From positions 20,498 to 84,497 of the forward strand of contig NZ_FRAB01000032.1 of NCBI RefSeq assembly GCF_900142195.1: a stretch of 64,000 nucleotides of DNA. The letters run 5' to 3'. A program made the position numbers and the translations under genes. A model generated the notes under the pieces. It was not told where the DNA came from. It searched no databases and was given only the letters and a program-made list of their open reading frames with translations. Positions 25,269 to 33,972 of this stretch are shown in pieces (the first letter of the stretch is position 1; the number at the start of each line of letters is the position of its first letter). The DNA is from Paraburkholderia terricola (lineage in GTDB: Bacteria > Pseudomonadota > Gammaproteobacteria > Burkholderiales > Burkholderiaceae).

Positions 25269-26180
25269 ATGACCTCATCGATACAACCCGACGACCTCGC
25301 CTTCTTCTCCACGCTGGCCGCAAGCGGCAGCCTGACCGCCGCCGCGCGTGAACTCGGCCTGAGCACGGCGGCCGTGAGCAAGCATCTCGCGCAGATGGAA
25401 TCGCGCGCGGGCGTTTCGCTCGTGAACCGCACGACCCGGCGCATGAGCCTCACGCCCGAAGGCGAGCTTTATCTGACGCGCGCCCGGCGCATCCTGAGCG
25501 AAATGGACGATCTCGCGCAGTTGCTCGGCGGCTCGCAAGCCGCGCCGAAAGGTCTGTTGCGCGTGAATGCGACGCTCGGGTTCGGGCGCAGCCACGTGGC
25601 CCCGCTGATCTCGCGGTTCGTGCGGCGCTTTCCCGAAGTGGACGTGCAGTTGCAGCTTTCCGTCGACCCGCCGCCGCTCAGCGACGACGCCTTCGACGTG
25701 TGCGTGCGCTTCGGCGAACCGCCGGATGCGCGCGTGATCGCCCGCCGGGTCGCGCCGAACCGGCGCCTGCTGTGCGCGTCGCCCGCCTATCTCGCGAAGC
25801 GTCGCGCGCCGCGCGGCCCGGCTGAGTTATCGCAACACAACTGCATCGGCATTCGTCAGGGCGACGACGGCTACGGGCTATGGCGTCTGACGAGCGGACG
25901 CGGCGCGACGCAAAAGACGGAGACCGTGAGGGTGCGCGGCAACCTCACCACCAATGACGGCGAGATCGCGGTGAAGTGGGCGCTGGACGGCCACGGCATT
26001 CTGATGCGCGCCGAGTGGGACATCGCGGAGTATCTCGCCGATGGCCGGCTCGTCCACGTGCTGCCCGACTATCGAACGCCGGGCGCGGACATTTATGCGG
26101 TGTATCCGCAGCAGTTGCAGATGACGGCGCGAGTGAAGGCGTTCGTCGACATGCTGGTCGAGACGCTCGGCGGACGGTGA
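25269..26180 (+). CDS. LysR-family transcriptional regulator (DmlR-like)
   Basis: A 303-aa LysR regulator. The N-terminal helix-turn-helix (residues about 8-65) reads FFSTLAASGSLTAAARELGLSTAAVSKHLAQME. The C-terminal part is the periplasmic-binding-protein-like effector domain (RRFPEVDVQLQLS; DVCVRFGEPPDARVIAR). It is divergent from the tartrate/D-malate dehydrogenase gene with a LysR box between them, so it most likely activates that gene and the permease in response to their substrate. Confidence 0.9.
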   Translation: MTSSIQPDDLAFFSTLAASGSLTAAARELGLSTAAVSKHLAQMESRAGVSLVNRTTRRMSLTPEGELYLTRARRILSEMDDLAQLLGGSQAAPKGLLRVNATLGFGRSHVAPLISRFVRRFPEVDVQLQLSVDPPPLSDDAFDVCVRFGEPPDARVIARRVAPNRRLLCASPAYLAKRRAPRGPAELSQHNCIGIRQGDDGYGLWRLTSGRGATQKTETVRVRGNLTTNDGEIAVKWALDGHGILMRAEWDIAEYLADGRLVHVLPDYRTPGADIYAVYPQQLQMTARVKAFVDMLVETLGGR

Positions 26181-26313
26181 ACCCGCGCGGCTCACATGCG
26201 TCGAGCGGCAGCGCGGCGAAGCTTGGTCAATCGCAACGAGCTAACGCCGCGATCGCTCATTGGCGGAAATTCACGGGACGCTGTCCGTGTTGTCCAGACA
26301 GTCTGCTTCGTTA

Positions 26314-26355
26314 ATTGAAAACAGCCGCGCGAGCCCGGTCGGCGCCACGCGGCTG
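26314..26355 (-). terminator. Intrinsic terminator after the DUF4148 gene
   Basis: An 8-bp stem CAGCCGCG / CGCGGCTG with an 18-base loop; on the minus strand it is followed by TTTTCAATTAA. It lies 9 bp past the stop of the DUF4148 protein. Confidence 0.65.
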
Positions 26356-26363
26356 CTGCACGC

Positions 26364-26684
26364 TTACTGGCTCGCGCCCGTTCCGATGCCCGCCTTCTTC
26401 TGCGCTTTCTGCAGATCGTTCGGATAGTTCGGGTCGTTCCTGGACGGCTGATAGCCCGCGTCCTCGAGCTTCTTCAACTCGGCATTCTTCTTCGCGCGCG
26501 CCTGCTTGCGCGCCGCTTTGCGCTCGGCCTTGGTCGGCTTCGCGCTGCTCGCCACGCCGGGCTGGGCGGCCTCGGCCGCGGGCGCGCTCGCGGCATCCTG
26601 CGCGACCGCGAGCGGCATGCCGCCGGCCACCAGGGCGGTGACCGCGAGCCCGAGCATGATCTGTTTGACGGCGAATGACTTCAT
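26364..26684 (-). CDS. Small exported DUF4148-type protein
   Basis: A 106-aa protein with a signal peptide (MKSFAVKQIMLGLAVTALVAGG...AVA, cleavage near residue 28). The mature region has an Ala-rich linker, a strongly basic helix (KAERKAARKQARAKKNAEL) and the C-terminal motif GYQPSRNDPNYPNDLQKAQKKAG that I associate with DUF4148, a family common in Burkholderia periplasm with unknown function. It is monocistronic with a terminator directly after. Confidence 0.8.
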   Translation of the reverse strand: MKSFAVKQIMLGLAVTALVAGGMPLAVAQDAASAPAAEAAQPGVASSAKPTKAERKAARKQARAKKNAELKKLEDAGYQPSRNDPNYPNDLQKAQKKAGIGTGASQ

Positions 26685-26955
26685 GGTTGATATCCCCTCT
26701 GGAAAGTTGGCAATGACGTTGAAGCCTGTCTGCGATGTCGTTCATGACGACGAGTCGCGCGATAGGCAGCACGGACTCGTCGATTAAAGCTTACAGGCAA
26801 ACGCGCGCGAGTGAGGCCTGGGCACACTGGGTATCCATACAGCATGGCGGCGATTGCCGATTGCCGATCTCCGATTCCCGCGGAAGAAGCGAGGTCCGCA
26901 TATTGCTGCCCGGCAATACATCCATGATCTTTCGACGATCCCGCAAGTTTTAGCC

Positions 26956-27657
26956 ATGAGCGAATCGCATCGACACCCGCTGGTCGTCTCGCCGCACTTC
27001 GACGACGCCGTTCTCAGTTGCGGCGAACTGCTCGCCGCGCGGCCGGGGGCGCGGGTCTGCACCGTCTTCGCCGCGCCGCCCGAGAAAAACATGACGACGG
27101 ACTGGGACCGCCGAGCCGGTTTCGCCGACGCCTTCGAGGCAATAAAAGCGCGCACCGAGGAAGACACGCGCGCACTCGCGATACTGCAAGCCACACCGCT
27201 GCGCCTGCCCTTTTGCGACGCGCAGTATCTGGCGTCGCCTTCTCACGATGCGCTCGTGAGCGCGCTGCGACAGACGCTGACCGAGTCGGAAGCGGACATG
27301 CTCGTCGCACCGCTCGGCCTGTTTCACGCCGATCACATGCTCACGGCACGAGCCTGCCTCGCATTGCTGATCGACACGCCGGGTCTCGCCTTTTATGTCT
27401 ATGAAGATATCCCCTACCGGTGCATCGAAGGCGCGGTTCAGGCACGCGTCGCCGAACTATCCTCGCTCGGCTACACGGCCACACCCGCCGAGGAACTGCA
27501 AGCGCCCGCCGATAGGCGAGCCGAACGCGAGCACATGGAACTGAAGCGTGAAGCAATCGGCGCGTACCGCAGCCAGTTGCGCGCTTTCGGTCCGAACGCA
27601 CGCGCCAGCCTGTTTGCGCAGGAGCGCTACTGGCAGGTCCGCCGCAAAAACGCATAG
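26956..27657 (+). CDS. PIG-L/LmbE-type zinc deacetylase
   Basis: A 233-aa cytoplasmic deacetylase of the PIG-L family, which removes N-acetyl groups from GlcNAc-containing glycans or lipid-linked sugars. The metal motif is PHFDDAVLSCG (His14, Asp16, Asp17), a variant of HPDDE, and the distal His pair is in LGLFHADHMLTARA (His124, His127). ATG 26956 is the family start; 34 in-frame residues upstream have no match. A glycosyltransferase follows after 60 bp, and the rest of the glycan cluster lies 4 kb on. It probably edits an amino sugar of that glycan. Confidence 0.88.
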   Translation: MSESHRHPLVVSPHFDDAVLSCGELLAARPGARVCTVFAAPPEKNMTTDWDRRAGFADAFEAIKARTEEDTRALAILQATPLRLPFCDAQYLASPSHDALVSALRQTLTESEADMLVAPLGLFHADHMLTARACLALLIDTPGLAFYVYEDIPYRCIEGAVQARVAELSSLGYTATPAEELQAPADRRAEREHMELKREAIGAYRSQLRAFGPNARASLFAQERYWQVRRKNA

Positions 27658-27717
27658 CGCATGGGCACATCGTTTGCTCGACAGCACGCATCGACCATCA
27701 GAAGAACATCGAACCGC

Positions 27718-28707
27718 ATGGAACAGAAGCCGCTTGCCTCGCGCATCTCCGTGGTCGTCCTCACGCACAATCGCGCGGACGAACTGATCGCCACCCTCGA
27801 ACGACTGCTAGCCCTCCCCGAACGTCCCAGCATTTTCGTCGCGGACAACGCGTCCGGCGACAACACGGTTTCACTCGTCAGAACGTTGTTTCCAACCGTC
27901 CGCGTGATCGAATGCGGCGCGAATCTCGGCGCGGCCGGCCGCAATCGCGCGGCCGAGTGCGTCGGCACCGACTATGTCGCCTTCTGCGACGACGACACCT
28001 GGTGGGAGCCGGGCTCGCTCGAACGCGCGGTGCAATTGCTCGACGCGTGGCCGAACGTCGGCGTGCTGAGCGCGCGCGTGGTGGTGGGCGAAGCGCGAGC
28101 CCCCGACCCGATCTGCGCGGTGATGCGCGCAAGCCCGCTCGGCGGCGACGGCCTGCCCGGCCCGGCATTGATCGGCTACATGGCGGGCGCCTGTGTATTT
28201 CGCACTGCGCTGTTTCGCGAGATAGGCGGCTACGAGCCGCGTCTTTTCATCGGCGGCGAGGAAGAACTCGTCGCGCTGGATGTGCTCGCCTCCGGTCATG
28301 CGATCGTCTATTGCGATCAGTTGACCGTGCATCATCATCCGTCGCCGGCTCGCAATAGCGGCTTGCGGCGGCGCACGCTGGCGCGCAACGCGGCGTGGAT
28401 CGCGTGGCTGCGTCTGCCGTGGCAGGAGGCGTGCCGCGCGACGCTGCGCGCTTTCGGCGTGTGGGCTCGGGAAGGCACGCTGCTGCGCGACGGCGTGGCG
28501 CTGCTGCGCGGGCTCGCGTGGGCGTTGCCGCGTCGCGAGGTCGTGCCGCCCCATGTGCTGGGTCTGCGGGAGCGGGTGCGGCTGGGCGAGCGCGCGGCGC
28601 TGGCGTCGAATACCGGCACGGGGGTGGGCGTGGGTACGGGCGTGGGCGTGGGTGCGGGCGTAACTACAGGCCCGGGCGCGGGGGTTGGCGCGAAGCGCGG
28701 CGGGTAA
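27718..28707 (+). CDS. Family 2 glycosyltransferase with Gly/Val-rich repeat tail
   Basis: A 329-aa GT-A fold transferase. The nucleotide-sugar site is visible as ISVVVLTHNRADEL, VADNASGDNT and the metal-binding AFCDDDTWWEPGS; an acceptor-side GGEEELVALDVL follows. The C-terminal 30 residues are a low-complexity Gly-Val-Thr array not part of the fold. ATG 27718 gives the usual family start; an in-frame ATG at 27661 would add 19 residues, and neither has a clear ribosome site. It follows the PIG-L deacetylase and converges with the ABC exporter gene. Confidence 0.85.
   Translation: MEQKPLASRISVVVLTHNRADELIATLERLLALPERPSIFVADNASGDNTVSLVRTLFPTVRVIECGANLGAAGRNRAAECVGTDYVAFCDDDTWWEPGSLERAVQLLDAWPNVGVLSARVVVGEARAPDPICAVMRASPLGGDGLPGPALIGYMAGACVFRTALFREIGGYEPRLFIGGEEELVALDVLASGHAIVYCDQLTVHHHPSPARNSGLRRRTLARNAAWIAWLRLPWQEACRATLRAFGVWAREGTLLRDGVALLRGLAWALPRREVVPPHVLGLRERVRLGERAALASNTGTGVGVGTGVGVGAGVTTGPGAGVGAKRGG
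28620..28658 (+). repeat. G-tract array with G-quadruplex potential
   Basis: Eight runs of three or more G separated by 1-3 bases on the plus (coding) strand inside the glycosyltransferase 3' end. It encodes the Gly/Val repeat tail. It meets the G3N1-7 pattern twice over, so it could fold in DNA or mRNA. Confidence 0.75.
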
Positions 28708-28749
28708 CAGCGAGCCGCGTATCCGAAGCGCGGCCGGCAGGCTCACGCT

Positions 28750-31431
28750 TCAAACAGCCGCGCGCGCCGACGCCATCGCCAGATGCCGGATATCGGCGAT
28801 CAACTGGTCCGCCGCGACGGGCTTCGTCAGATGCGCCTGGAAGCCCGCCGTTTTCGCGCGAATGCGGTCTTCGGCCTGGGCGTAGCCGGTCAGCGCAATC
28901 GCCGGCAAGCGTTCCTCCAGGGGCAATTCCCGCTCGGCTTCCAGACGCCGCAAACGGCGCAGCACGTCGTAGCCGTCTTCATCGGCGAGCACGATATCGC
29001 ACACCAGCGCGTGCGGCCATTGCTGCGTCGGCGTGTTCGCGAGCCAGGCGAGCGCCTCGTCGCCGGACGCCGCCAGCCTGACGCGCGCGCCGCTCGCGCT
29101 CAGCACCGCTTCGAGCGCGTCGCGCGCGTCTTCCTGATCGTCGATCGCCATCACGAAGAGACCGTCGAGCGGCATGGCCCGGTCGACAACGTCGGGCCCC
29201 TGGGTAGCGGGCGCGGGCGCGTCGGAGTCGGCCACCGGACGCAGCGGCAACATGGCGACATAGGCGAGCCGCCCGCCCAGCGGCGTCAACGTGAAGCCGC
29301 CGCCCGCCGCGGCCAGGGTTTCTTCCATGTGCCGCGCGGCGGCCTGCGACAACTCCGCGGGTTTGTCGCCCATGCCGAGCACGCTCACCCATGCGTAGTT
29401 GTCGTGGCGCTCCACCCGCAGTTCGATGCGCTGCCCCGGCTTGGCCTGGACGATTTCGTCGCGGCACAGTTCGGCGATCAGCGGCTGCAACACGCTCGGG
29501 TCGCCGGTCACGCGCAAATCGGTGTCGGTGAGCACCGGATACAGCGTGACCCGATGAGCCGCAAGTTCGTCGTGCAACGCGTCGATCACGCCGGCCGTCA
29601 ACGCGGCGAGACTCACCGATCGCGCGGTGAGCTTGCGTTGCGCATGCTCCAGTTCGCCTTGCTGCCATTGCAGCGACCACATCTTCGAATACACGCCCTC
29701 GCGCGCCAGCAGTTCGCGATGCGTGCCCTGCTCCACCACGCGCCCATGCTCCATCACCAGAATCCAGTCGGCGTCCACCACGGTGGAGAGGCGGTGCGCG
29801 ATCACGATCGACGTGCGGCCTCGCGCGAGCCGCGTCAACTCGGTCTGGATCGCGCGCTCCGAGCGCGTGTCGAGCGCCGAGGTCGCCTCGTCGAACACGA
29901 TGATGCGCGGGTCCTTCAGAATGGCCCGCGCGATCGCGATGCGCTGCCGCTCGCCGCCCGATAGCCGCACGCCGCGTTCGCCGACGCGCGTGTCGTAGTG
30001 ATCCGGCAGACGTTCGATGAACTCGTTCAGTTGCGCCGCGCGCGCGGCGCGCACCACGTCGGCGCGGGTCGCCCCAGGGCGTCCATAGGCGATGTTGTAG
30101 GCGATGGTTTCGTTGAACAGCACTGTGTCCTGCGGCACGATGCCGATCGCCTCGCGCAAGCTCTTCTGCGTGACCTGGCCGATGTCCTGACCGTCGACGC
30201 GGATCGCGCCGTGGTTCGGCTGATACAGACGGAACAGCAGCTTGACGAGGGTCGACTTGCCCGAGCCGCTGCCGCCCACCACCGCCAGGGTCTTGCCCGG
30301 ATACGCGTGAAAATCCACGTCGTGCAGAATTTGCCGCGCCGGGTCGTAGCCGAAATCCACGTGCTCGAACGAGATTTGCCCGGCGCTCACCTTGAGCGGT
30401 TGCGCCGCGGCTTCGTCGATGTCCTCGCCCACGCGTCCCTGCGTGCAGAGAATCGCGAACATGCGCTCGACGTTGACCATCGCGTCGTTGGTCTCGCGAA
30501 ACACGAAGCCGAGCGTGTTGAGCGGCATGCAGATCTGGATGATGTAGGCGTTCACCAGAATCAGGTCGCCCACGCTCATTTGCCGCACCATCACATGCTG
30601 CGCGGCGAGCAGCATGATCGCCGCGATGCCGAGCGCGATCACCGCGCTTTGTCCCACGTGCAGCGCGGTCAGCGCGCGCTGATTGGCGGTTCGCGCGTGC
30701 ACCCACTTTTCCAGCACGGCGTTCAGCCGCCGGGTCTCGGTGTCCTCGGTGGCGAAATACTTGACCGTGTCGTAGTTGAGCAGGCTGTCCACCAGCCGTC
30801 CGTCCGACTGCGCCTCCAGCACGTTCACCGCGCGCTGGTAAGCCACCCGCCGCCGCGTGAACACGAACGTATAGGCCGCATAACACACGAAGGTCGCGAA
30901 GATCACCAGCGTGAACTCGCGCGCATAGCTGCTCACCATGATCGCCACGATCGCGCTGATCTCGAAGGCGGTCGGCACGATCGTAAACAGCGCGACGCCG
31001 AGCAGAAAACCGATGCCGTCCGCGCCTTTCTGCACGTCGCGGACGATCGCGCCGGTTTCGCGCTTCGTATGAAAACGCGCGCTCATGCGGTGCAGATGCG
31101 CGAAAGTGCGCTCGGTGAACGCCGCGACCGTGCGCTGCGTGACGATGCTGAACACCACGTCGCGGGCTTCGTTGAGCGCGTCGCCGAGAAAACGCAGCAG
31201 CGCATAGGCCAGCACGAGGAACACCGGAAACAGCGCCTGCGCCGCCGGATGCCCGAGGTCGTCGACCACCCGCTTGAGCGCGAGCGGCATCAGCACGATG
31301 GCGAGTTTCGCCGTCACCATCAGCACGACGGCCGCGACGGTCTGGTTGCGGTAGCGCCACACCGCGCGCGCGAGATCGGCGACGATCCGGCGCGTCAGAT
31401 CGGAGCGGGGCAGCGTGGCGGAATTCGGCAT
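28750..31431 (-). CDS. Atm1-like ABC exporter fused to a kinase-like ATPase region and a receiver domain
   Basis: An 893-aa protein with three parts. Residues 1-330 are an ABC exporter membrane domain (Atm1/HMT-like, with the coupling segment LLNYDTVKYFATED at 217-230). Residues 350-585 are a complete nucleotide-binding domain: Walker A GGSGSGKST 386-394, signature LSGGERQR from 490, Walker B IIVFDEATSALD 510-521, H-loop IAHR. Residues about 604-730 resemble a histidine-kinase ATPase domain that has lost the N-box asparagine and the DxGxG box. Residues 757-880 are a receiver domain with Asp764/Asp765, phospho-acceptor Asp812, Thr848 and Lys870. No dimerisation His motif is seen. It faces the glycan cluster and could export a glycan or peptide under phosphorelay control; substrate unknown. 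Confidence 0.9.
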   Translation of the reverse strand: MPNSATLPRSDLTRRIVADLARAVWRYRNQTVAAVVLMVTAKLAIVLMPLALKRVVDDLGHPAAQALFPVFLVLAYALLRFLGDALNEARDVVFSIVTQRTVAAFTERTFAHLHRMSARFHTKRETGAIVRDVQKGADGIGFLLGVALFTIVPTAFEISAIVAIMVSSYAREFTLVIFATFVCYAAYTFVFTRRRVAYQRAVNVLEAQSDGRLVDSLLNYDTVKYFATEDTETRRLNAVLEKWVHARTANQRALTALHVGQSAVIALGIAAIMLLAAQHVMVRQMSVGDLILVNAYIIQICMPLNTLGFVFRETNDAMVNVERMFAILCTQGRVGEDIDEAAAQPLKVSAGQISFEHVDFGYDPARQILHDVDFHAYPGKTLAVVGGSGSGKSTLVKLLFRLYQPNHGAIRVDGQDIGQVTQKSLREAIGIVPQDTVLFNETIAYNIAYGRPGATRADVVRAARAAQLNEFIERLPDHYDTRVGERGVRLSGGERQRIAIARAILKDPRIIVFDEATSALDTRSERAIQTELTRLARGRTSIVIAHRLSTVVDADWILVMEHGRVVEQGTHRELLAREGVYSKMWSLQWQQGELEHAQRKLTARSVSLAALTAGVIDALHDELAAHRVTLYPVLTDTDLRVTGDPSVLQPLIAELCRDEIVQAKPGQRIELRVERHDNYAWVSVLGMGDKPAELSQAAARHMEETLAAAGGGFTLTPLGGRLAYVAMLPLRPVADSDAPAPATQGPDVVDRAMPLDGLFVMAIDDQEDARDALEAVLSASGARVRLAASGDEALAWLANTPTQQWPHALVCDIVLADEDGYDVLRRLRRLEAERELPLEERLPAIALTGYAQAEDRIRAKTAGFQAHLTKPVAADQLIADIRHLAMASARAAV

Positions 31432-31585
31432 GGTGTCCCTGATGAGGATTGATCGGCGGCAGTGAGAGATATTGTGCGCGGCTCGTTCGCGATGCGCGAG
31501 CCCGGAACATTTGCGCGGCGCGTTCGACGCTCATCGAAAACCTTGCGTGCGAGCCTTGCGAGTAACGAGCGGCAGTCAAGCAGCA

Positions 31586-31628
31586 AGCAAGCGCGCAGCA
31601 AGCGCGCAGCAAGCGCGCAGCAAGCGCC
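31586..31628. repeat. 11-bp tandem repeat, nearly four copies
   Basis: Unit AGCAAGCGCGC repeated three times exactly with a fourth partial copy, preceded by a degenerate AGCAAGCA. Non-coding, 155 bp upstream of the ABC exporter fusion start. Confidence 0.8.
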
Positions 31629-31763
31629 GCGCCCGCCGAACAGCGAAAAACGGCCTACGTATAGCGTAATTCGGTTCATCGCGAGGTTCGAGATCACGCC
31701 AAAATTTTCCTCCTTGCATGACGCGACGCATGCAACGCACGCGAAATTACATACCGCTTGTAG

Positions 31764-31817
31764 AAACAGGGAACGCCACAGCGTTGGTCCCGATGCAAAC
31801 AGGGAACGCCACAGCGT
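31764..31817. repeat. 33-bp-period direct duplication
   Basis: A 21-base segment beginning AAACAGGGAACGCC occurs identically at 31764-31784 and 31797-31817. Between the copies lies a 12-base spacer. Likely part of a dispersed intergenic repeat family or a regulator site; which one cannot be told from this window. Confidence 0.7.
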
Positions 31818-31987
31818 CATAGGTGCAGTGCATGCGCCGGCAAGCGTTGCGGCCCGGCGTGGAAACGAACGGGCACATCGGATGCTCAGGCCGAAGTACA
31901 TGCGTAGCCTCTGCGCCCCGCCCACCCGCTCTCGCGAGGGCGCTCACGCCAACGCTTTGAAAACGCCCATCATGCGAAGGAACGTCA

Positions 31988-33283
31988 ATGAAAGTCGCCC
32001 TCATCAGTGAACACGCCTCCCCTCTCGCGGTCGCCGGTGGCGTCGATAGCGGAGGACAAAACATTTACGTCGCGAACGTCGCGCGCCAACTGAGCGGGAT
32101 GGGCCATCAAGTGGATGTGTTCACGCGGCGCGACCGCGCGTTGCTGCCGCTCGTCTCCGACATGGACGGCATTCGCGTGATTCACGTTCCGGCCGGGCCG
32201 CCGAAGCAGTTGCCGAAGGAACAACTGCTGCCCTTCATGGGCGAATTCGCCGCGTTTCTGATCGAGTTCTTCCGGCGCGAGCGCCAACCGTACGACGTGA
32301 TGCATGCGAACTTCTTCATGTCGGGCCTCGCCGCGCTGAAGGTAAAAGCCGCGCTCGGCATCCCGCTCGTCACGACGTTTCACGCGCTCGGCCGCGTGCG
32401 TCGCCTTCATCAAGGCGCGGACGACGGCTTTCCCGACGAACGCTTCACCATCGAGGACGACCTCGTCGCGCGATCCGACGTGGTGGTGGCCGAATGCCCG
32501 CAAGACGAAGCCGACCTGATCGAGCACTACCGGGCCGATCCCGCCCGCATCGAAATCGTGCCGTGCGGCTTCGACGCCGACGAGTTCCAGCCGGTCGACC
32601 GCGCCACGGCCCGCAAGACGCTCGGCTGGCGGCAAGATGAATTTACGGTGCTGCAACTGGGGCGGCTCGTACAGCGCAAGGGCATCGACAACGTGGTGCG
32701 CGGCGTCGGCATGCTCAGGCAAAGCTTCGGCGCGCACGCGCAACTGTACGTGGTGGGCGGCAACTCGGACGCGCCCAACGAGCTCGCCACGCCCGAGATC
32801 GCGCGGCTGCGCGGCATCGCCGCGCAATGCGGCGTGGCCGGGCAAACCACCTTCATCGGCCGGCGCGGGCGCGCGCAACTGCGCTACTTCTATAGCGCCG
32901 CCGACGTGTTCGTGACCACGCCCTGGTACGAGCCGTTCGGCATCACGCCGGTCGAGGCGATGGCCTGCGGCACGCCGGTGATCGGCGCGGATGTCGGCGG
33001 CATCCGCTATTCGGTGGCCGACGGCGTGACCGGTTTCCTCGTGCCGCCGCGCGATCCGGCGGCGCTCGCCGCGCGTCTGGAGCAATTGCGGCGCGATCCG
33101 GCGCTCGCGCGCCGCATGGGCGAAGCGGGCCTCGCGCGGGCGCGCGCGGAATTCACGTGGCACGGCGTGGGCGAGTCGCTTGCGCACATCTATCGGCGCG
33201 CGGCGCGGCTTGCGCCCGCCCGCACGCGCGAGGAGCGCGAGGAGGTGCCGCTGCGCGCCGCGGCCGGCGCGTCGTTCCGCTAG
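31988..33283 (+). CDS. Family 4 glycosyltransferase (GT-B)
   Basis: A 431-aa GT-B transferase of the sucrose-phosphate-synthase/MshA-like GT4 group. The N-terminal acceptor domain has GGVDSGGQNIYVANVARQL. The C-terminal donor domain has LGRLVQRKGIDNVVRG, the motif EPFGITPVEAMACGTPVIG with the two conserved glutamates, and DVGGIRYSVADGVTGFLVPP. A good ribosome site (GAAGGA) precedes ATG 31988. It is the first gene of a seven-gene plus-strand run whose later members are mostly overlapped or tightly spaced. Confidence 0.9.
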   Translation: MKVALISEHASPLAVAGGVDSGGQNIYVANVARQLSGMGHQVDVFTRRDRALLPLVSDMDGIRVIHVPAGPPKQLPKEQLLPFMGEFAAFLIEFFRRERQPYDVMHANFFMSGLAALKVKAALGIPLVTTFHALGRVRRLHQGADDGFPDERFTIEDDLVARSDVVVAECPQDEADLIEHYRADPARIEIVPCGFDADEFQPVDRATARKTLGWRQDEFTVLQLGRLVQRKGIDNVVRGVGMLRQSFGAHAQLYVVGGNSDAPNELATPEIARLRGIAAQCGVAGQTTFIGRRGRAQLRYFYSAADVFVTTPWYEPFGITPVEAMACGTPVIGADVGGIRYSVADGVTGFLVPPRDPAALAARLEQLRRDPALARRMGEAGLARARAEFTWHGVGESLAHIYRRAARLAPARTREEREEVPLRAAAGASFR

Positions 33284-33369
33284 CCGGCAGTTGCCGTTTC
33301 GATCCGCCAGGCCGCGCCGCGCGCTGCGGCGCCTGGCCACTCGCATCCGTTATGGGCAGGCGACACATC

Positions 33370-33972
33370 ATGCTGGATACCGCCGTTTTCCTGGACAAGG
33401 ACGGCACGTTGCTCGACGACGTGCCGTACAACATCGATCCGCAGTCAATGCGTTTCGCGCCCGGCGCGCGCGAGGCGCTGACGCTGCTGGCCGGCCATCC
33501 GTTCCAACTGATCGTGGTCAGCAATCAGTCGGGCGTCGCGCTCGGCAAGTTCGAGCGTGCCGCGTTGATCGAAGTGGAAGCGCAACTGCGCCGCATGTTC
33601 GCCGAATGCGGCGCCACGCTGGCCGGCGCCTATTGGTGCCCGCATCATCCGCGCGGCAGCGTGGCGCCGTACGCGACGCTCTGCGATTGCCGCAAGCCCG
33701 CGCCCGGCATGCTGCTGCGCGCGGCGCGCGAGCACCGGCTCGACCTCGCGCGAAGCTGGTTCATCGGCGACATTCTCGACGACGTCGAAGCGGGCAACCG
33801 CGCGGGCTGCCGCACGATTCTGCTCGATAACGGTCACGAAACCGAATGGCTCGAAGGACCGCGCCGCGTGCCCACCGCGCGCGCCGTCGATCTGTACGAG
33901 GCGGCGCGAATCGTCGTGCGCGACAGCGGCGCGGCGGCGCATGCCGCGCCGGCCGGCGAGGAAGCCGTGTAA
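33370..33972 (+). CDS. HAD-IIIA phosphatase, heptose 1,7-bisphosphate phosphatase (GmhB) type
   Basis: A 200-aa HAD phosphatase. The catalytic motif is FLDKDGTLLDD (nucleophile Asp9, acid Asp11). The GmhB/HisB-N zinc site is complete: Cys90, His92, Cys105 and Cys107 (CPHHPRG...CDCRKP). GmhB makes D-glycero-D-manno-heptose 1-phosphate for ADP- or GDP-heptose. Its place beside two family 9 transferases supports heptose use in the local glycan. An in-frame ATG at 33352 would add six residues. Its TAA overlaps the next ATG by one base. A histidinol-phosphatase role is unlikely in this context. Confidence 0.85.
   Translation: MLDTAVFLDKDGTLLDDVPYNIDPQSMRFAPGAREALTLLAGHPFQLIVVSNQSGVALGKFERAALIEVEAQLRRMFAECGATLAGAYWCPHHPRGSVAPYATLCDCRKPAPGMLLRAAREHRLDLARSWFIGDILDDVEAGNRAGCRTILLDNGHETEWLEGPRRVPTARAVDLYEAARIVVRDSGAAAHAAPAGEEAV

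Larger units (their letters stand above)
31432..31987. other. 556-bp repeat-bearing intergenic region, glycan cluster promoter
   Basis: Divergent control region between the ABC exporter fusion and the first plus-strand glycosyltransferase. It holds an 11-bp tandem array (31586-31628), a TTGCATG/CATGCAA inverted repeat (31714-31735) and a 33-bp-period duplication (31764-31817). Its base composition is more AT-rich around 31650-31760. No gene is supported; open frames crossing it are Arg/Ala-rich repeats. Confidence 0.5.

Noticed and set aside
31395..31925. A 176-codon minus-strand frame across the repeat-rich intergenic region
   Set aside because: It overlaps the start of the ABC-receiver gene and consists of translated repeats and low-complexity Arg/Ala/Cys stretches.
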